Part shown: positions 5,893 through 7,811 of the stretch, piece after piece
How the letters are laid out: every line of letters starts with the position of its first letter
Position numbering within the stretch: position 1 is the stretch's first letter
DNA from: Pontiella sp.
GTDB taxonomy: Bacteria; Verrucomicrobiota; Kiritimatiellia; Kiritimatiellales; Pontiellaceae
Direction of reading: 5' to 3'
DNA: 7,811 nucleotides
Assembly (NCBI GenBank): GCA_029935255.1
Contig: JAOZKS010000112.1
Location: 1-7,811, forward strand
The notes under the pieces: model-generated
What the model saw: only the letters and a program-made list of their open reading frames with translations
Database searches by the model: none
Told to the model about the DNA's origin: nothing
Program-made: the position numbers and the translations under genes

Positions 5893-7497
5893 ATGACCGA
5901 CCACTCCCAGCATGATGAGCTCCACCACGAGGGAACGGGTTTCTTTTCGCGCGAAGCCGTCAGCGGAGTCCCTTGGATGGTTCTTGGCAAGCTGGTTCTT
6001 TTCTTCATCTATTTCGGGATAAGCATCCTAACCGTCAACGGACTCGGCAAGGAAAAATTCGGGCTCTATAGCCTGATGATCAATATATCCTCCTATCTGC
6101 TTATTTTCTGTGGACTGGGACTGGGCTCGGCATTAACGCGCTATGTCCCTGAACTCGCCATCCGTAAAAATCGGAGAGGACTCATCCATCTGCTCTGGAA
6201 ATCGGCCGTGATTCAAATTATGGCCACGTGCGCAATCAGCATGCTGCTGCTTTATTTTTCCACTCCATTGCAACGGTTGTTCCATGCCGAGCACATTGAA
6301 TCGTTCAGATTCTATCTCATGCTCGCCTGCGGACTGGTGGGCCTGCTGCTGCTCAAGGAGTTTGTTTCCACGGTCTTCACCTCCGTCTTCAATACAAAGA
6401 CCGTCGCTTTGCTTTCGATTCTTCAAGGCAGCCTATGGTTGGGATTGCTCTTCGTTTGGCTGACGGCCCGGCCCGAGGTGAGTACGGTATTCTATGTGCA
6501 ACTGCTGGCCACAGGCCTCGTCTACAGTCTGGGTGTGGTTCTGCTCGTACGCTTTGTCTACCGCTTGCCATGGCGCACGGATGAGTTTGGCATCGGCAAA
6601 CGCCGGGCGCTTAAGTTTTCCGGCACGGCCATGCTCAGCGCGATCCTCCGGATGGTCATGTTCAAGTATTCCGAAATATTTTTCCTTGCTGCCGTCGGAG
6701 GAACCACCCTCGCCGGGATATATGATCTTGGCTACAGCCTGCCGTTCACCGTCGTCACCTTCATTCCGCTCGCCCTGCTCTCGCTGTTCACCGCAGCATT
6801 TGCCGAAGCCTACGTGAAGGATCGAAACTGTCTGGAGCGGCTGATTCCAGCCTACTACAAGTTGCTCATCATGGTTTCGCTTCCCGTCGCCGTGCTCGGC
6901 TCGTTCTTTGCTCCAGAGGCCTACCACATCATCTACAAAGGTGTCATGGATGAAGCCGGTATGCTGGCCTCCGCCTTCTGTCTGGTGCTCACACTTCCGC
7001 TCATCTCCATTCCGCTGTCCATGGCGCTCAAGGCCAAGGAAAAAGTCCACAACATGCTTCCCATGCTCGTCCTCCAGATCGGAGTCAACCTCTTCCTGGA
7101 CTGGTTGCTTATCGTACACTTGCGCTGGGGAATATGGGGAGGGGTATGCGCTGTGGCAGGCACCTTTTTCCTCACCATTACCCCGCGCCTGATGGTGGCG
7201 CGCCGCCTCATCGGCGGAATCTATTTCCCCATCGGCTTCTTCCTTCGCATCCTGCTTGTGCTCATCCTCGAAGCGGCCGCGCTGTTTGGGATCACACATC
7301 AGGTTCAGCTATTTGATCGTGTTGCAAACGAATGGTTCAACGTGGGCCTGCTCTTCGCGGTGGGAGGGGTCTACCTGCTCGTATTCCTGCTGCTCGTCCG
7401 CAACCTGCGATTGGTGCGCAAGTTGGATATCGCCGACTTCCAGGCCTTGGAGATTGCCCGCCTTAACAAGCTGTTGGTGTGGCTGTTCAGGGTTTGA
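5893..7497 (+). CDS. Polysaccharide/oligosaccharide flippase (Wzx-like, MOP superfamily)
   Basis: The product is a 534-residue membrane protein with roughly 14 hydrophobic segments, the usual number for MOP-superfamily flippases, which move lipid-linked sugars across the inner membrane for O-antigen, capsule or exopolysaccharide. The N-terminal signature is clear: first helix at about 26-48, then GLGKEKFGLYSL (50-61) and GLGLGSALTRYVPEL (74-88), the pattern of polysaccharide biosynthesis (Polysacc_synt) proteins. A second half beginning at about GKRRALKFSGTAMLSAILR repeats the fold. The head (MTDHSQHDELHHEGTG) is hydrophilic with four histidines and has no signal peptide. It begins 15 bases after the protease stop, in the same direction, with only a weak GAGAG-like purine run upstream, so it is likely cotranscribed with parB and the protease. 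No glycosyltransferases lie within the window, so the sugar substrate is unknown. A lipid II or other MOP lipid carrier role is less likely but cannot be excluded. Confidence 0.88.
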   Translation: MTDHSQHDELHHEGTGFFSREAVSGVPWMVLGKLVLFFIYFGISILTVNGLGKEKFGLYSLMINISSYLLIFCGLGLGSALTRYVPELAIRKNRRGLIHLLWKSAVIQIMATCAISMLLLYFSTPLQRLFHAEHIESFRFYLMLACGLVGLLLLKEFVSTVFTSVFNTKTVALLSILQGSLWLGLLFVWLTARPEVSTVFYVQLLATGLVYSLGVVLLVRFVYRLPWRTDEFGIGKRRALKFSGTAMLSAILRMVMFKYSEIFFLAAVGGTTLAGIYDLGYSLPFTVVTFIPLALLSLFTAAFAEAYVKDRNCLERLIPAYYKLLIMVSLPVAVLGSFFAPEAYHIIYKGVMDEAGMLASAFCLVLTLPLISIPLSMALKAKEKVHNMLPMLVLQIGVNLFLDWLLIVHLRWGIWGGVCAVAGTFFLTITPRLMVARRLIGGIYFPIGFFLRILLVLILEAAALFGITHQVQLFDRVANEWFNVGLLFAVGGVYLLVFLLLVRNLRLVRKLDIADFQALEIARLNKLLVWLFRV

Positions 7498-7811
7498 TTA
7501 TTGCGTCGGTTCAATGGTTTTTTAAAATCAGCAAGTCCGGTAAAAACTCGCCATCCACAGCGGGTGCAAACTTCGCCCAACGTACTCAAAAACTGCTCGT
7601 TGTCGCGTTCATCCCGAAAAACCGCCTGCTAACGATTCCCCCAGCACATCACATGATATACCGCCCCCGTATATTCCACTCTTACTGTTCTAACCATGCC
7701 TCTACTTTTGAAATGAAAAACAAGCCGCTACAAGTACAATGTTATAATGTTCGGGCTGACCCCTCTTTTGTGCTCATTACTTGAAATTCAATTTCCACGT
7801 AATGTTTTTGT
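7498..7811. other. Non-coding right end, no supported gene
   Basis: No convincing gene is seen in these 314 bases. A frame open from inside the flippase gene to 7784 gives low-complexity, family-less sequence and is not called. The first bases (GGTTTTTTAAAA at about 7517-7528) are T-rich, but only a weak TTGA/TCAA stem precedes them, so a terminator after the flippase is not established. From about 7640 the sequence turns AT-richer than the genes to the left. A repeat-like motif is listed separately. Confidence 0.55.
7738..7764. repeat. Possible dispersed-repeat edge (AATGTT doublet plus GTTCGGGCTGACCCCT)
   Basis: AATGTT occurs twice with a 2-base gap (7738-7743 and 7746-7751) and runs into GTTCGGGCTGACCCCT (7749-7764). 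From memory, near-identical strings (an AATGTTCGGGCCTGACCCC-like phrase) recur between genes in many environmental genomes, often next to REP-associated tyrosine transposase (RAYT) genes. No transposase is visible before the window ends. The embedded TATAAT (7743-7748) has no matching -35. Confidence 0.35.

Noticed and set aside
5086..5928. A 280-codon minus-strand frame under the protease gene
   Set aside because: It overlaps a clear M48 protease throughout and its product is low-complexity, with no domain features.
6433..7299. A 288-codon minus-strand frame under the flippase gene
   Set aside because: Its charged, E/H/Q-rich product is the mirror of a hydrophobic membrane protein read backwards and has no recognisable domain.
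7495..7525. Intrinsic terminator after the flippase gene
   Set aside because: A T-run is present, but the only stem before it is a 4-bp TTGA/TCAA pairing with a long loop, too weak to call.
7479..7784. A plus-strand frame of 101 codons starting inside the flippase gene
   Set aside because: It uses a GTG within the flippase, has no ribosome site, and its product resembles no family and reads through repeat-like DNA.

Overview
The window holds six protein-coding genes: two on the minus strand at the left and four on the plus strand at the right. It looks like an ordinary chromosomal stretch of a Gram-negative bacterium of moderate to high GC content. Shine-Dalgarno sequences are weak or absent at most starts; only parB has a clear one. 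That, the gene set and the dispersed-repeat style of the intergenic DNA suggest a PVC-superphylum organism (Kiritimatiellota/Lentisphaerota/Verrucomicrobiota type). This placement is inference from style; no rRNA or other marker is present.

Left part (1-2311, minus strand): an N-acyl-D-amino-acid deacylase-type amidohydrolase with a complete set of metal-ligand motifs is followed, in the same direction, by a Rid (YjgF/UK114) superfamily protein that runs off the left edge. The 219-base gap between them contains a perfect GC hairpin and a 15-base palindrome close to the Rid start. The pair fits amino-acid or peptide salvage: the deacylase frees D-amino acids, and Rid proteins typically deal with reactive enamine/imine intermediates of amino-acid breakdown.

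Middle (2312-2649): a divergent intergenic region with a 6-bp-arm palindrome, an approximately 80-base imperfect palindromic repeat built from CGCAAAG-type units, and a possible sigma70-type promoter for the plus-strand genes.

Right part (2650-7497, plus strand): an unrecognised eight-helix membrane protein ends in a hairpin that could be an intrinsic terminator. Then comes a tight cluster of parB (chromosome partitioning CTPase/DNA clamp), an M48 (Ste24/CAAX protease 1-like) membrane metallopeptidase starting 2 bases after the parB stop, and an MOP-superfamily polysaccharide flippase starting 15 bases after the protease. No parA and no parS are visible, so the ParB-protease-flippase linkage is the most notable arrangement here.

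Right end (7498-7811): no convincing gene. It becomes AT-richer and contains a motif resembling dispersed repeats of environmental bacteria. I do not see a convincing new defence or mobile system in the window.
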